Made by a program: the position numbers and the translations under genes | Source of the DNA: Dendrolimus kikuchii | Taxonomy: Eukaryota; Arthropoda; Insecta; Lepidoptera; Lasiocampidae | Reading direction: 5' to 3' | DNA: 64,000 nucleotides | Assembly (NCBI GenBank): GCA_019925095.2 | Contig: CM034408.1 | Span: forward strand, 3,410,001 to 3,474,000 | In this document: piece after piece, positions 55,795 through 64,000 of the stretch | How the letters are laid out: each line of letters starts with the position of its first letter | Numbering within the stretch: the first letter of the stretch is position 1 | Notes under the pieces: model-generated | The model's database searches: none | Told to the model about the DNA's origin: nothing | Seen by the model: the letters and a program-made list of their open reading frames with translations, nothing else

Positions 55795-56330
55795 ACACGG
55801 GTGGTGCTTATTGATTAATTTCTTAATCTCTAAGTATTTTATGTTATATGACATTTTTTTTTTTTATTATTGTTTGCTATTTGTATATTGGTTTATAGAT
55901 GTATTGGACTTATTATATTACTTATTCTAACTTGTGTAGTGTTGCTGTTATAAAGTGGGTGTGGTGTTTGGCGTGTGTGGAGTCTTAGGTGCTAATATTA
56001 TTATGCTATTCTTAGGATATGTATATTTTTTTTTTCTTTACTTTTTTTGGTTTTTTTTTGTTTTTTTGTTTTTTTTTGTTTTTTTTTTTTTTTTTCCTTA
56101 AAATGTACATTACAAGTAGTCTTAAAAATAGCTTATTGTAATACATTTTGTTGTTTTTTATTTATTTTTGTGTCAGGGTGGAATTTTTGTTTGTTCGTTG
56201 TGTGTTGGTGATTTTGGTGTGCTGTTTGTTTATTGTGTGTCATAGTGTCTTTTGTGACTTGTGTTGTTCTGTGTTATTTGTGTTTTGTTGTTCTGGTGTG
56301 TGGGGTGTGTGTTAGGTGAGTTGTGATATT
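55641..56330 (-). mobile_element. T-rich (antisense poly-A) retroposon inserted in Copia RNase H
   Basis: About 690 bp starting with a long T-run and flanked by TGCAAAGAGGGTTT on both sides (55627-55640, 56331-56344; the T-run blurs the end). Related to 23975-24345. No coding domain seen; probably a LINE 3' UTR. Confidence 0.85.
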
Positions 56331-56639
56331 TGCAAAGAGGGTTTATTTATACGCACTTTTCTACAGGAATGTTTAAATTTAGATTGTGTTATTAACTTAT
56401 TTAATGATAACCAGTCTGCACAAAAGCTGAGTAAGAATTCGATGTTGCATTCGCGAACTAAACACATTGATGTCAGACACCATTTTATTCGTGACATTGT
56501 TAATAAAAAATTGATTAATATTAAGTTTATGTCTACTGATAAAATGTTAGCGGATATTCTGACAAAGCCTTTACCGCGAGTGAAGTTTTCAATGTTTTTA
56601 GGTCAGTTTAATTTGAGAGGATATTATTTACGCGAATGA
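56331..56639 (+). pseudogene. Copia RNase H, C-terminal remainder
   Basis: Reads CKEGLFIRTFLQE, INLFNDNQSAQKLSKN, HSRTKHIDVRHHFIRD and DKMLADILTKPL to TGA at 56637-56639. DNQSA holds a further RNase H Asp, and KHIDVRHHFIRD-LTKPL is the typical copia C-terminus. In phase with the upstream frame if the insertion and one repeat copy are removed, but separated in this copy. Confidence 0.9.
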
Positions 56640-56805
56640 CAATTTTTTTTTAGGAGGTCTATGTTTAGTTTTTATTGTATATATAGTTATGTAATGCCAC
56701 ATACGTGTTTATTGTTTCTTGTAGGGTTATAACATGAACTATGTATAATTATGTTTTGATTTGGAGAATAGTTCATACAATACTATGTTGAAATGATTTC
56801 AGTTT

Positions 56806-56814
56806 AAGGGGAAG
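56806..56814 (+). promoter_or_regulatory. polypurine tract
   Basis: AAGGGGAAG directly before the 3' LTR, the plus-strand primer. Confidence 0.85.
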
Positions 56815-57018
56815 TGTTGAAATAAACCTCGTCATTTCAACAAGAACCTTTTTTCATAGGGTCTTCTATATTTAAACTACATTATAATATAGTAACGTCA
56901 TAGTGTCGGTTGTTTTTTTAGGTCTCTAAGTATCCGCTATGCGTGTATGATTGTCTAGAATAAAACTCTGCTGGTATTCACAATATGTGCCGTATTATTT
57001 CCCGGTCCATAACCAACA
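56815..57018 (+). repeat. Copia 3' LTR, complete
   Basis: 204 bp, TGTTGAAATAAACC to CCATAACCAACA. AATAAAACTC at 56960 is the likely poly(A) signal. Confidence 0.95.
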
Positions 57019-57073
57019 AATACAATAAAAAATAAGTTAAGTTTTCTTGCATTGTATTCGATTATATTAATTA

Positions 57074-57300
57074 CTAGCTGTGCCCGCGACGCCGTCCGCG
57101 TGGAATTTGTTTTCAAAGCCCCCCCGATTTTGAAACATTTTTCATTGCTGCTCCGCTCCTATTGCTCTTAGCGTGATGATATATAGCCTATAGCCTTCCT
57201 CGATAAATGGGCTATCCAACACTGACAAATCAGACCAGTAGTTCTTGAGATTAGCGCGTTTAAACAAACAAACTGTTCAGCTTTATATATTAGTATAAGA
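57074..57300 (-). mobile_element. non-autonomous Helitron-like element
   Basis: CTAGCTGTGCCCGCGACG with GCCGTCCGCG hairpin, to TTAGTATAAGA. It lacks AAGAATTTTT inside. Confidence 0.75.
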
Positions 57301-57558
57301 TGTAATTTTATAATTGTCTTATATCTCTTATCATTAACTGTATTTTTAAGTATTTAGCTTAATTTTTTTTTTCTACTTATTAACTTAAGCATAGATATTT
57401 ATGCTACAGTGTCATAAAGTTGGAAATGTAAAAAGTCAACTTTATTAATGCACCTGAATAACTTATAACTGGTGAATGAAAAATCAGCCCCTGTTCTAAT
57501 AAAATTTATCAAAACTAAGATAATAATAAAAGCTAAACTGATATTTCAATTTCTTTAG

Positions 57559-57775
57559 ATGTGTGATAACAACACAAGAACCAATCAGCCCTAACAAGTC
57601 CAAGTCCTCCCAAGCCGGCCATTCGCGTGGGTGGTCACGCAACTTTTTCCACTTGTGTACGAGGACAGCATACTTCCAAGCGAATTACTGCCAAACACGA
57701 CACATATTTGAGACATTCTACATTCACTCGGCTCGACACAACTGGTACAATTTCATAAACAGTTCGTGTATGTAA
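57559..57775 (+). CDS. possible terminal exon, function unknown
   Basis: TTTCAATTTCTTTAG at 57544-57558 looks like a splice acceptor. The following frame is open to TAA at 57773 (QAGHSRGWSRNFFHLCTRTA, then HNWYNFINSSCM), and AATAAA follows at about 57805. The block is GC-richer than its surroundings and has no repeat match here. Two other frames are also fairly open and no family is recognised, so this may be chance. Confidence 0.2.
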
Positions 57776-58007
57776 GGACATTAGTATTATTATTATTTTT
57801 TTACAATAAAATTTGTTTTTTTTTAGTTTACTACTTAAAATCGATTTACATATAAGCCCCCCATGTATGGAAATATTATGAGGAGTGAAATAATACAATT
57901 GCAATTCAAAACTTTTTTTTTTCTTTTAAACCTCTTGTTAACCAAGGAAGACATGAAACAACTTTTGTTAGAATAATGCGTACATTACAATATAGACGTC
58001 ATAACTA
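57776..58007. other. unassigned stretch
   Basis: Nothing beyond the AATAAA at about 57805. Confidence 0.5.
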
Positions 58008-58118
58008 ACCATTAGAAAACTGCCTAGTCGTGCATGCGTTCCAGCCAAGATTCGAACCCGCGTCCTTTGAGTTTGGGACGCGTACGCTAGCCTAATATTA
58101 CGCTACCACAACAAAACC
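58008..58118 (-). mobile_element. S1 SINE, 5' half only
   Basis: Minus strand: A-box region carries a 3-base insertion (GCGTAATATTAGGC), B-box GGTTCGAATC is canonical. Stops at TTTTCTAATGG. Confidence 0.8.
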
Positions 58119-58229
58119 ATATATTTTTTTTTTATTTTTTTTTTTACACATAAGAGCTTATCAATGTTATTTGTTTTACTAGTACCTTTTTTAGTGTCCT
58201 TCCGTGATTACGTCCGTCATCATTATCCT

Positions 58230-58450
58230 AGCGTTGATGGCTTCCGTGGTTGAGCGGGCTTTGCCGGCTTACCTCACTGCAACGCAGTGACTCCTGGTTC
58301 GATTCCTGGTATGGTAAATTTTGGAAACAAATTTTCTCCGTTATTTGCTACAGTCTGGGTGTCTGGGATCGGACCCAGAATAGTTCGTTGTATATACAAG
58401 CGTAACTTGCTTAATTTGGGGATTACAATACGTGTGTTTATTTCCAAGCA
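58230..58450 (+). mobile_element. S2 SINE, full length
   Basis: TGGTTGAGCGGGC and TGGTTCGATTCC boxes, 3' ACAAGCGTAACTTGCTTAAT. Confidence 0.8.
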
Positions 58451-58805
58451 TTTATTTTACTTTTGACAGCTCGTTGACGGATCACTTAGTAATGTCCTAA
58501 TGCGTTACCGACTCGATTTGTTATAAAAATCGTTTTTTGAATCACCACATTTCAATGAATATTTACATATATTAAATAAGCAAAGTAAAACAGACTTGTA
58601 ATAACTGCGGTATTATTATTCTTTAAAGTAGAACATTTTTTAATTTCAAGTCGATTCAAAAAATTCAAAAGTTTTATTCAAAATAAGTTCCACTGGAGAA
58701 CACTTTTTGAAGGTCAATACATATAAATTAAAATTTAATTTTACTTCCTATTCTATGTACACCGCTTCGCAACGCGTCTAGCTAACAATTGATTAACTCA
58801 AACTT
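58451..58805. other. unassigned stretch
   Basis: Nothing recognised. Confidence 0.5.
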
Positions 58806-58816
58806 TTCTTTTTTTA

Positions 58817-58974
58817 CATACATACATAACTTCACGCCAGTTCCCTTGCGGGGTAGGCACGAACAACAGAGCGCCATTCAGGCTTATTCTTACACACCTC
58901 ACTTGCTTCTTTGACATTCATAACTCTTGTTATGCACGCTCGTCTGTTCTTAAGGCTCCTGACATTCTTTTTTT
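58817..58974 (-). mobile_element. RTE-L 3' end, 158 bp
   Basis: TSD TTCTTTTTTTA (58806-58816, 58975-58985). Confidence 0.9.
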
Positions 58975-59067
58975 AAATAAATTTTATATAGAAATGTGTT
59001 ACACAATCACTTTTCGAAGAATTAATGGAGTTGTAGCAAACAGTGCATACTTAGTTAATTAACCTAT

Positions 59068-59379
59068 ATTTTTTTTTATAGCACGAGTTCAGCAGACAGG
59101 CAGACGGCCCACTTGATGGAAAGCGGTTACCATTGCCTATGGACATTTGCAACACCAAGTGTTACAGATGCGCTGCTGCTCTCTTAAGGGAGACTGGAAC
59201 CTGGTCACTAATGCCGGAACACAACTCAAGGTTGTTACGGCGGCATACTCTAGACCAGGGGTGGTAGCCATCCAGTCGGGCAAATACCCTACCACCTGGC
59301 TGTGGGTTATTTTGTCGCCTCTTACGACAGGCCGCCCGGCCGCAGGAAATTGTATTCTTTCTCCGTTCCTGCACGGATA
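59068..59379 (-). mobile_element. Fam-A, full length
   Basis: Altered terminus TATAGCACGAGTTCAGCAG instead of ATTGCAGGAG; head end GCACGGATAAAA. Confidence 0.9.
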
Positions 59380-60118
59380 AAAAGTGTCGACGATTTAATA
59401 GTATAAGCGTTACATAACTCACGGAACATCACTATTACGTCACCCACAACAATAAAGTACGAGGAGTTTTTGATGGGAACTTAAAGGGGACTTTGTGCTG
59501 TGCAGTTTTATTTTCTAAAAATGTGTAAAATCACTCTAAAATGAACAATAGTTGTAGGATATTGATAGTTTTTGAGTAGTAATTATGTGTTTTTGCGAGA
59601 AATGTGAACTGTATAGTCAAATATGACCTTTCGAGTTTCCACAAAAACTCCGTTATAAGGCGTCGATTGTAGCCTACAATACAATTGCGCCTGGCTTAAA
59701 GGCCTATTTGCCAAGCCATAAACATAAAAAAAAGTACGACATTTATATTTATGTCATTTGTTCCATGTGGGCTTTACTGTCAAGAAATACTAACTTGATA
59801 GACGTGCAAACGTCTAAAGTAAAATAAACTCTTGGAAACAGTATACTTATTTTATTTATTTATTAAATCCCGGTTGGGATCGCAGCGTCTGCCTCAAAGC
59901 CCGGGGTCCGCTACTTCCACGTTTACATGCACTGTAAATACTACAGTGTACACACTACAACGACTAGAATATTTTACTACATGTAAAATATTGTAGTCGT
60001 TGAATTTAGTTTTCGTACTATTGCAAAATGCAGTCTGGAACTTTGAAAATGGACTTGTGTGAAACAAACTGAAGTTGGTAGGGTGACAATGAACTTTACG
60101 TTTAGAAGTTTCTATTAA
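59380..60118. other. unassigned, contains a 20-bp hairpin
   Basis: CAACGACTAGAATATTTTAC and its inverse with loop TACAT at 59957-60004. Otherwise no match. Confidence 0.6.
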
Positions 60119-60305
60119 TTAAAACTAAGATTTCACGGTTTTAAGTGTGGCATTTTATTTGATTTTTATTTTGACGTTTCGGCCATTGTTCAGTATCAAG
60201 TGACGGAAGACAAAAATGTCAAGTGCCAATAAGTAATGTTAAAGTTATTAATAAATTTAACATCACTCATTAACACTTGACCGTTAAAACGTAGCTTTAA
60301 TTATA
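60119..60305. mobile_element. PLE-G, shortened inverted pair
   Basis: Minus-strand tail to about 60250, then a short plus-strand tail missing most of the centre (ACACTTGAC joined to CGTTAAAACG). Confidence 0.8.
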
Positions 60306-60747
60306 TAATATTTACGAAATTACTAGATTGTATTAATATTACTATAGCTATATCAAATTACAAATCACAATAAAACGAATTGAGCGTAGTATAAATTTAT
60401 TTATTTACAAGTAACACCAATAGCATACCCGTTATTATGTCAAAGTCAAACAAGTCATTCGTTATAAATTTTCTAATGTGTGGACTTTGACAGAAGTGCG
60501 CAGCATTTTCTTATTTAAAATTCTATTCTATAATAATATATTGGTGATGCGTTTAGTTTCTACAATGAATTGAACAATGAGAAAAAAATCAGGGAAGCTA
60601 ATTCAGACCAACAGATCCTGAAAATGCAATATTTCGAACTTTTTGTCTGTCTGTTAGAGCATCATGTGAAAACTACTGAACGAAATATAATGAAACTCGA
60701 CACAAAGCTAACTTATACTCCAGGATACTTTTTATCCCGATAATTTC
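60306..60747. other. unassigned stretch
   Basis: 60620-60745 resembles the short repeat wording at 10065 (TTGTCTGTCTGTTAGAG). Confidence 0.35.
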
Positions 60748-61027
60748 TATCCCTGCAGGAACGGAGAAATAACATAATTTCCTGCAGCCGGATGGCCTTT
60801 CGTAAGAGGCGACAGAACAACCTACAGTCAGGTGGTAGAGCATTTGCCTGCCTGGATAGCTACCACCCCTGTTCTGGAGTATGCCGCCATAACAATCTTG
60901 AGTTGTATACGGGCATTAGTGGCCAGTCTCCAGTTTGCCTTCAGGGAGCGGCAGCACATTGGTAGCACCTATGGTTTGACTTGGTTGGTGGGCCGTCTGC
61001 CTGTCTGCTGAACTCATGTAATAAAAA
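60748..61027 (+). mobile_element. Fam-A, older subtype
   Basis: TATCCCTGCAGG head; GCCTTCAGGGAGCGGCAGCA middle; ends CTCATGTAATAAAAA. Confidence 0.8.
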
Positions 61028-61726
61028 TTTGAAAAATGACGTCGGTTCCGTGATATAGATCTTTAAGCAATAAGGTGAGGGTTATTCTATATAAACATGC
61101 TTCTGACTATTATTTTGTTATAATAGTCCGAAAAATACCGCCATAGTCATGGTTAACATACACGTATGCGCCTCGAAAGGGACGTTTGTGTCTGATTGGG
61201 CGGGAATTTTCCGGGAATTTGCCGACGGTTCCCGGCCGCGAGACTGCTCACGCCGCTGACTCGACGATATGTGGAATTCGAGGCAATTCATAAGATACAA
61301 GCGAATTTTGTTACGTCACCTTTCGTGGACTGATCACATTTTCTAACAGTCACGTAACGTGACGTAAAAGGTTTAATGCCTGTTCAAATATAAGATATTT
61401 CCTACCTTTTAATGAAAACTGAACAGACATATAGTAATCCTCGGAAGATTGTATACCGATAACATGATCTTAAGATAGAAAAACATATATTTTGAGGCAA
61501 AAATTATGAGGTAGTCAATTCGTAGTAGAAAAAGGAACTTACTCCGGACAGCCTTGTCTCATATATAAAGTTTTCAGTATAGTTCAGCAAAATTGTTGAT
61601 CACTGGCTAACCACGAATCACGGGGTTCTTGTGACAATTCGAAAGTTTACTTTTCACTACACTATCACACTTTCACACAAATACGTAATTATTATTAAAT
61701 AAAACCAATCAATATCCTACAACTAA
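61028..61726. other. unassigned, with two kappaB-like sites
   Basis: GGGCGGGAATTTTCC and GGGAATTTGCC side by side at 61198-61223, in a GC-richer block (61160-61270). No gene attached that I can see. Confidence 0.4.
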
Positions 61727-61960
61727 TTTTTTTTATTGCAGGAGTTCAGTAGACAGGCAGACGGCCCACTAGATGGAAAGCGGTTACCACCGCCTATAGA
61801 CATTTGCAACACCGAAGGTGCTACAAATGCGCTGCTGCTCTCTTAAGGGAGACTGGAACCTGGTCACTAATGCCGGAACACAACTCAAGGTTGTTATGGC
61901 GACATACTTTAGACTAGAGGTGGTAGCCATCCAGTCGGGCAAATGCCCTACCACCTGGGA
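61727..61960 (-). mobile_element. Fam-A, head missing
   Basis: TTTTATTGCAGGAGTTCAGT to CCCTACCACCTGG. Confidence 0.85.
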
Positions 61961-62340
61961 TTTCATTGTAAAGTGTTATTAAAAAATATTTAGACAATAA
62001 AACAGAAAAACATTATTTTATACTTCAGTTCCCGCCTTTCCCGCCAGGATGCTGCAATTAAAAAAAAATCCAAATACACATCTTCATACAACTTATAAAT
62101 TAGACCAAACACAAACGAATTAGCGAACAATAGGGCACTGTTTACTTGGAAAGTTTCCGTCCGTAATAATGCGGAATTTATAACGCGGCCATATGAAAAG
62201 TGTTATACAACGCATAATTGATGTACGCGCTGAGTTGCCCCCATAAACTTGTCGGTTATTATGGACCAATTTAGACAATGTTTATGACAAAAACTTTACC
62301 GTATGTAATTAGCCTTTGCTATAATTTTATATTTATTTTT
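61961..62340. other. unassigned stretch
   Basis: Nothing recognised. Confidence 0.5.
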
Positions 62341-62629
62341 TATCCGTGCAGGAACGGAGAAAGAATACAATTTCCTGCGGCCAGGCGGCCTGTCGTGAGA
62401 GGCGACAAAACAACCCACAGCCAGGTGGAAGGGCATTTGCCCGACTGGATGGCTACCACCCCTCGTCTAGAGTATGCCGCCATAACAACCTTGAGTTGTC
62501 AGTCTCCCTTAAGCGAGCAGCAGCGCATTTGTAGCACCCAAAAATGCAAAAGTCCATAAGCGATGGTAACCGCGTTCCATCAAGTGGGTCGTCTACCTGT
62601 CTGCTGAACTCTTGCAATAAAAAAAAAAT
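62341..62629 (+). mobile_element. Fam-A with small deletions
   Basis: TATCCGTGCAGG to CTCTTGCAATAAAAAAAAA; lost the TGTTCCGGCATTAG block. Confidence 0.9.
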
Positions 62630-63039
62630 AGAATTAATTGGAATATCAAAACGGTATTTATTAAATCGGGCAAGTACGTGACAGTCCACGAAATATAAAA
62701 TGTTCCATAGAAGTGACAATCATACACGGTTTTTGTCATTTGCTTACGGAATCATAAAGAGCATGTAATCTAAAATATACACACATACCCAAAAAAGTAC
62801 TCATCGAATACCATTGAACCTAATTTCCCCTAAAAGTAATTTGAAAAGTTCTACGAGCTCCAATTTTTTGCATTATTAACTTTTGAACTATGAAGTGGAA
62901 CTGTATGGTGCGAAATTTACAGAGGGACAGAATTTTTACACTTTTCAAACCAAATAACTTCCCAGCCGCTGAATTCGTTAAAAGAGACATTAAAACTATT
63001 AGTTTTCAAAATCTGATTTACGATAACCCACATGAAATG
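62630..63039. other. unassigned stretch
   Basis: Nothing recognised. Confidence 0.5.
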
Positions 63040-63245
63040 ACTACATATTTGCGGCTTTTAGGGTCTAGACCTTGGGATCACGGGGGCCTGATGCGCACAA
63101 ACTTTATCGAGACGTAGCGAAAGGCCTGGTAAACGTCTCACGTGACCAAAAGACTGGTCTATATCTCGTAGCGTTGCCATTCAGCGAGGCAATGTGGCCA
63201 GTCTTTTGGGCACGTTTCCAAGTGACAACAGTCTGGGACTAGATA
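63040..63245 (+). pseudogene. REL C-terminal fragment, decayed
   Basis: ETLGPW region changed (TLGSRGPDAHKLYRDVAKG), then SRDQKTGLYL, a deletion in GQRI, and EAMWPVFWARF out of frame. The last position reads as TAG. Confidence 0.6.
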
Positions 63246-63303
63246 TTATAGTTTCATTTGTATATATAGTTTTATTAATTGTGTATTAGAAATTTAATTA
63301 ATT

Positions 63304-63873
63304 GTATGTCTTTGGCCCGGTCATTTGGAGGGCTTGCGTGGGGCCATGGAAAGGCCAACACGTAGAGGCCCTTTGACAAATTTAATGTAAATGTGGCGTG
63401 ACACTGACCGGCGATTATCCCTGTCTACACCATATAATAATGCACCTAAGGACAAGCCCTAGCCAGTGTAGGACTATTGTGGAAAATGAGGACAAAAGTA
63501 CCGGGCTATTCGGGTGAACTGCTACTGGTACTGGGGGTCTGCCCGTCGCAATCTACAGGGAACATGGAAAAATGTGCAGACGGTGACTCGCCACTCCCTG
63601 CATGGGCCTCAAAAATGCCATAGAAGACAGGGCAACATGGGTGTGAGTGTCTAAGGGGTGTCGAGAGGTGGGCTGCAGGTTCACCAAAGCTACTTCTGAC
63701 GTAATGCCATTTATCACTTCCACCCCTGGAGCTTGAGTCTTAGCTCTAGCGATCTCCACTCCGGGCCGGCTGGCTAAGGCAAGCACGGAGGCGGGGGCCT
63801 TGCCTTGGCCCCCGGAGTCAGGTATGAAGTGTCGCTACTCACCTAAGGCTTCGTCACAAAGCCCCCCTGCGGG
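63304..63873 (-). mobile_element. Fam-C retroposon, 3' deletion
   Basis: TSD TAATTAATT (63295-63303, 63874-63882). Lost the CCATTTTTATGG hairpin near the 3' end. Encodes VEIARAKTQAPGVEVINGI. Confidence 0.85.
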
Positions 63874-63956
63874 TAATTAATTTTATTATTATTTAATATA
63901 ATTAATCAAATTAAATCTGTACCAATAAAAATATTGACCAATGATCTAATCTACTC

Positions 63957-64000
63957 AGTCTTCTACTTATAGTCTTGAGAGACTATGGGTGGAATGCAAT
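63957..64000 (+). mobile_element. REL 3' end, cut by the window
   Basis: TTCTACTTATAGTCTTGAG matches the stop-codon region of the 25919 copy (reverse complement); runs past the window end. Confidence 0.5.

Larger units (their letters stand above)
51629..57018 (+). mobile_element. Copia LTR retrotransposon, nearly complete
   Basis: Order: 5' LTR, primer site, leader, gag-pol frame (broken by a retroposon), polypurine tract, 3' LTR. No TSD: right flank is AATAC, left flank CTCTTC, and the first 11 bases of the 5' LTR are missing. Confidence 0.95.

Overview
This looks like a repeat-dominated stretch of an insect nuclear genome, most likely a moth or butterfly. The base is AT-rich with no bacterial-style gene packing. 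The repeat set resembles families I associate with Lepidoptera: Helitron-like elements ending in CTAG between A and T, an RTE-like LINE with a (GTAT)n tail, jockey/CR1-like LINE debris, tRNA-derived SINEs and mariner and Penelope remnants. The order is an inference from these families; I cannot name the species. I found no convincing host gene. One weak terminal-exon candidate lies at 57559-57775.

Region by region. 1-9.5 kb: the end of a Penelope-like element (PLE) with its GIY-YIG domain, a second PLE tail, fragments of a restriction-endonuclease-like (REL) LINE C-terminus, gypsy RT and mariner remnants, and the first SINE-like copies. 9.5-16 kb: Helitrons, a 593-bp RTE-like insertion, a foldback repeat, a tRNA-derived SINE, and a perfect hairpin split by an RTE-like insertion. 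16-25 kb: a jockey/CR1-like RT fragment capped by a PLE with inverted structure, two LTRs, LINE C-termini and a long palindrome. 25-39 kb: the second foldback copy, Helitrons, a composite LINE/SINE segment present twice, and a GC-rich 0.6-kb retroposon (family C). 39-51 kb: a cluster of LTRs without internal regions, three of them flanked by ATAT, and many RTE-like insertions. 51.6-57.0 kb: a nearly complete Copia element with seemingly identical LTRs and one long gag-pol frame, broken in RNase H by a 0.69-kb antisense retroposon. 57-64 kb: more SINEs, RTE-like, PLE, REL and family C copies.

Family labels used below. Fam-A: an about 300-bp retroposon (over 20 copies). RTE-L: 3' ends of one RTE-like LINE (12 copies, most with target-site duplications, TSDs). 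Fam-C: a 0.57-0.64-kb GC-rich retroposon (4 copies). REL: a LINE C-terminus with PD...D motif. S1 and S2: tRNA-derived SINEs. LTR-T: LTRs with TGTTA/TAACA ends. Z: a short LINE-tail module. The elements do not form a pathway; what links them is parasitism (SINE on LINE tail), nesting and target preference. The most unusual observations are the two-ended structure of Fam-A, the head-to-head PLE tails with a hammerhead-like fold, and the large number of readable TSDs. All comparisons were made by eye.
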